Shown here: positions 63,853-64,000 of the stretch, piece after piece
Layout: every line of letters begins with the position of its first letter
How positions within the stretch are numbered: position 1 is the first letter of the stretch
Source: an uncultured Caulobacter sp.
Lineage (GTDB): Bacteria; Pseudomonadota; Alphaproteobacteria; Caulobacterales; Caulobacteraceae
DNA: 64,000 nt
Assembly (NCBI RefSeq): GCF_937900395.1
Contig: NZ_CALCDX010000216.1
Coordinates: forward strand, 62,001 to 126,000
Reading direction: 5' to 3'
Made by a program: the position numbers and the translations under genes
The notes under the pieces: generated by a model
What the model was told of the DNA's origin: nothing
Database searches by the model: none
Seen by the model: the letters and a program-made list of their open reading frames with translations, nothing else

Positions 63853-64000
63853 TCACCGCGCGGCCGGGGCGGCGGTCAGGGCGCGGGCGTCTTCTTCCGT
63901 AGCCGGTACAAACGGCTGCTGGGCGTCGTCGGTCCAGCGCATCAGGGTGAGGTCGGCCGTCTGCTTGCCATCGATCGCGGCGTTGGCGGAGACATAGAAC
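63853..64000 (-). CDS. C-terminal end of a leftward gene, truncated by the window edge
   Basis: An open minus-strand frame enters from the right edge and stops with TGA at 63855-63853. The last 48 residues (FYVSANAAIDGKQTADLTLM, then RWTDDAQQPF and an Ala-rich tail) show no motif that I recognise. It is 119 bases upstream of the sigma gene in the same direction and is separated by a hairpin, so it is probably a separate unit. Being too short to classify, it is reported only as a partial gene. Confidence 0.6.
   Translation of the reverse strand, partial: FYVSANAAIDGKQTADLTLMRWTDDAQQPFVPATEEDARALTAAPAAR

Overview
The window looks like a chromosomal segment of a Caulobacter-like alphaproteobacterium. 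It is GC-rich, genes are packed with many ATGA and TGATG/TAATG overlaps, and it carries five TonB-dependent receptors (one cut by the left edge). It also has two copies of ATTGGATCCAAT, the operator known for the Caulobacter vanillate repressor VanR, between vanR and vanA. No insertion sequence, prophage, CRISPR array, rRNA or intact tRNA was seen.

Layout. 1-1171: C-terminal part of a TonB-dependent receptor. 1406-7360: a four-gene signalling operon (CHASE3-GAF hybrid kinase with three receiver domains, CheR-type methyltransferase, CheB-type methylesterase, receiver-kinase), with a GGAAC-N16-CGTT general-stress (EcfG/SigT-type) promoter match upstream. 7373-23230: an aromatic-acid island. A MarR regulator and vanR precede vanAB; vdh-ech-fcs convert ferulate/coumarate to vanillate/4-hydroxybenzoate; pobR faces a nine-gene operon pobA-pcaIJF-pcaHG-pcaB-pcaL. 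Together these encode the full route from hydroxycinnamates through protocatechuate to succinyl-CoA and acetyl-CoA.

23258-37723: the least familiar part. A leftward operon encodes a family III CoA-transferase, a fused and cysteine-poor relative of the 2-hydroxyacyl-CoA dehydratase/benzoyl-CoA reductase family, and a secreted hydrolase. A rightward operon encodes a TonB receptor, a secreted S15-type hydrolase, a CapA-type metallophosphoesterase and a MarR regulator. A convergent MFS transporter follows. All three transcription units carry the same inverted repeat (ATWGTTTG-N5-CAWAYYAT-like) in their upstream regions, so I infer one regulon for uptake and CoA-dependent catabolism of an unknown carboxylic acid. 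A second MarR gene, an AAHS-type transporter and the receptor at 37974 share a different inverted repeat.

40316-48916: an unclassified regulator with two helix-turn-helix-like segments, then a leftward operon of TonB receptor, metzincin-type metalloprotease and secreted amidohydrolase, suggesting peptide use. 49217-57108: a two-component system divergent from a heavy-metal RND efflux operon. The intergenic region has a perfect 15-bp inverted repeat and 11-bp-phased direct repeats, and the response regulator appears to start with ATT. 57141-63733: PhoD-type phosphatase, STN-containing TonB receptor, FecR-type anti-sigma and FecI-type ECF sigma, forming a cell-surface signalling unit. The right edge cuts a leftward gene.
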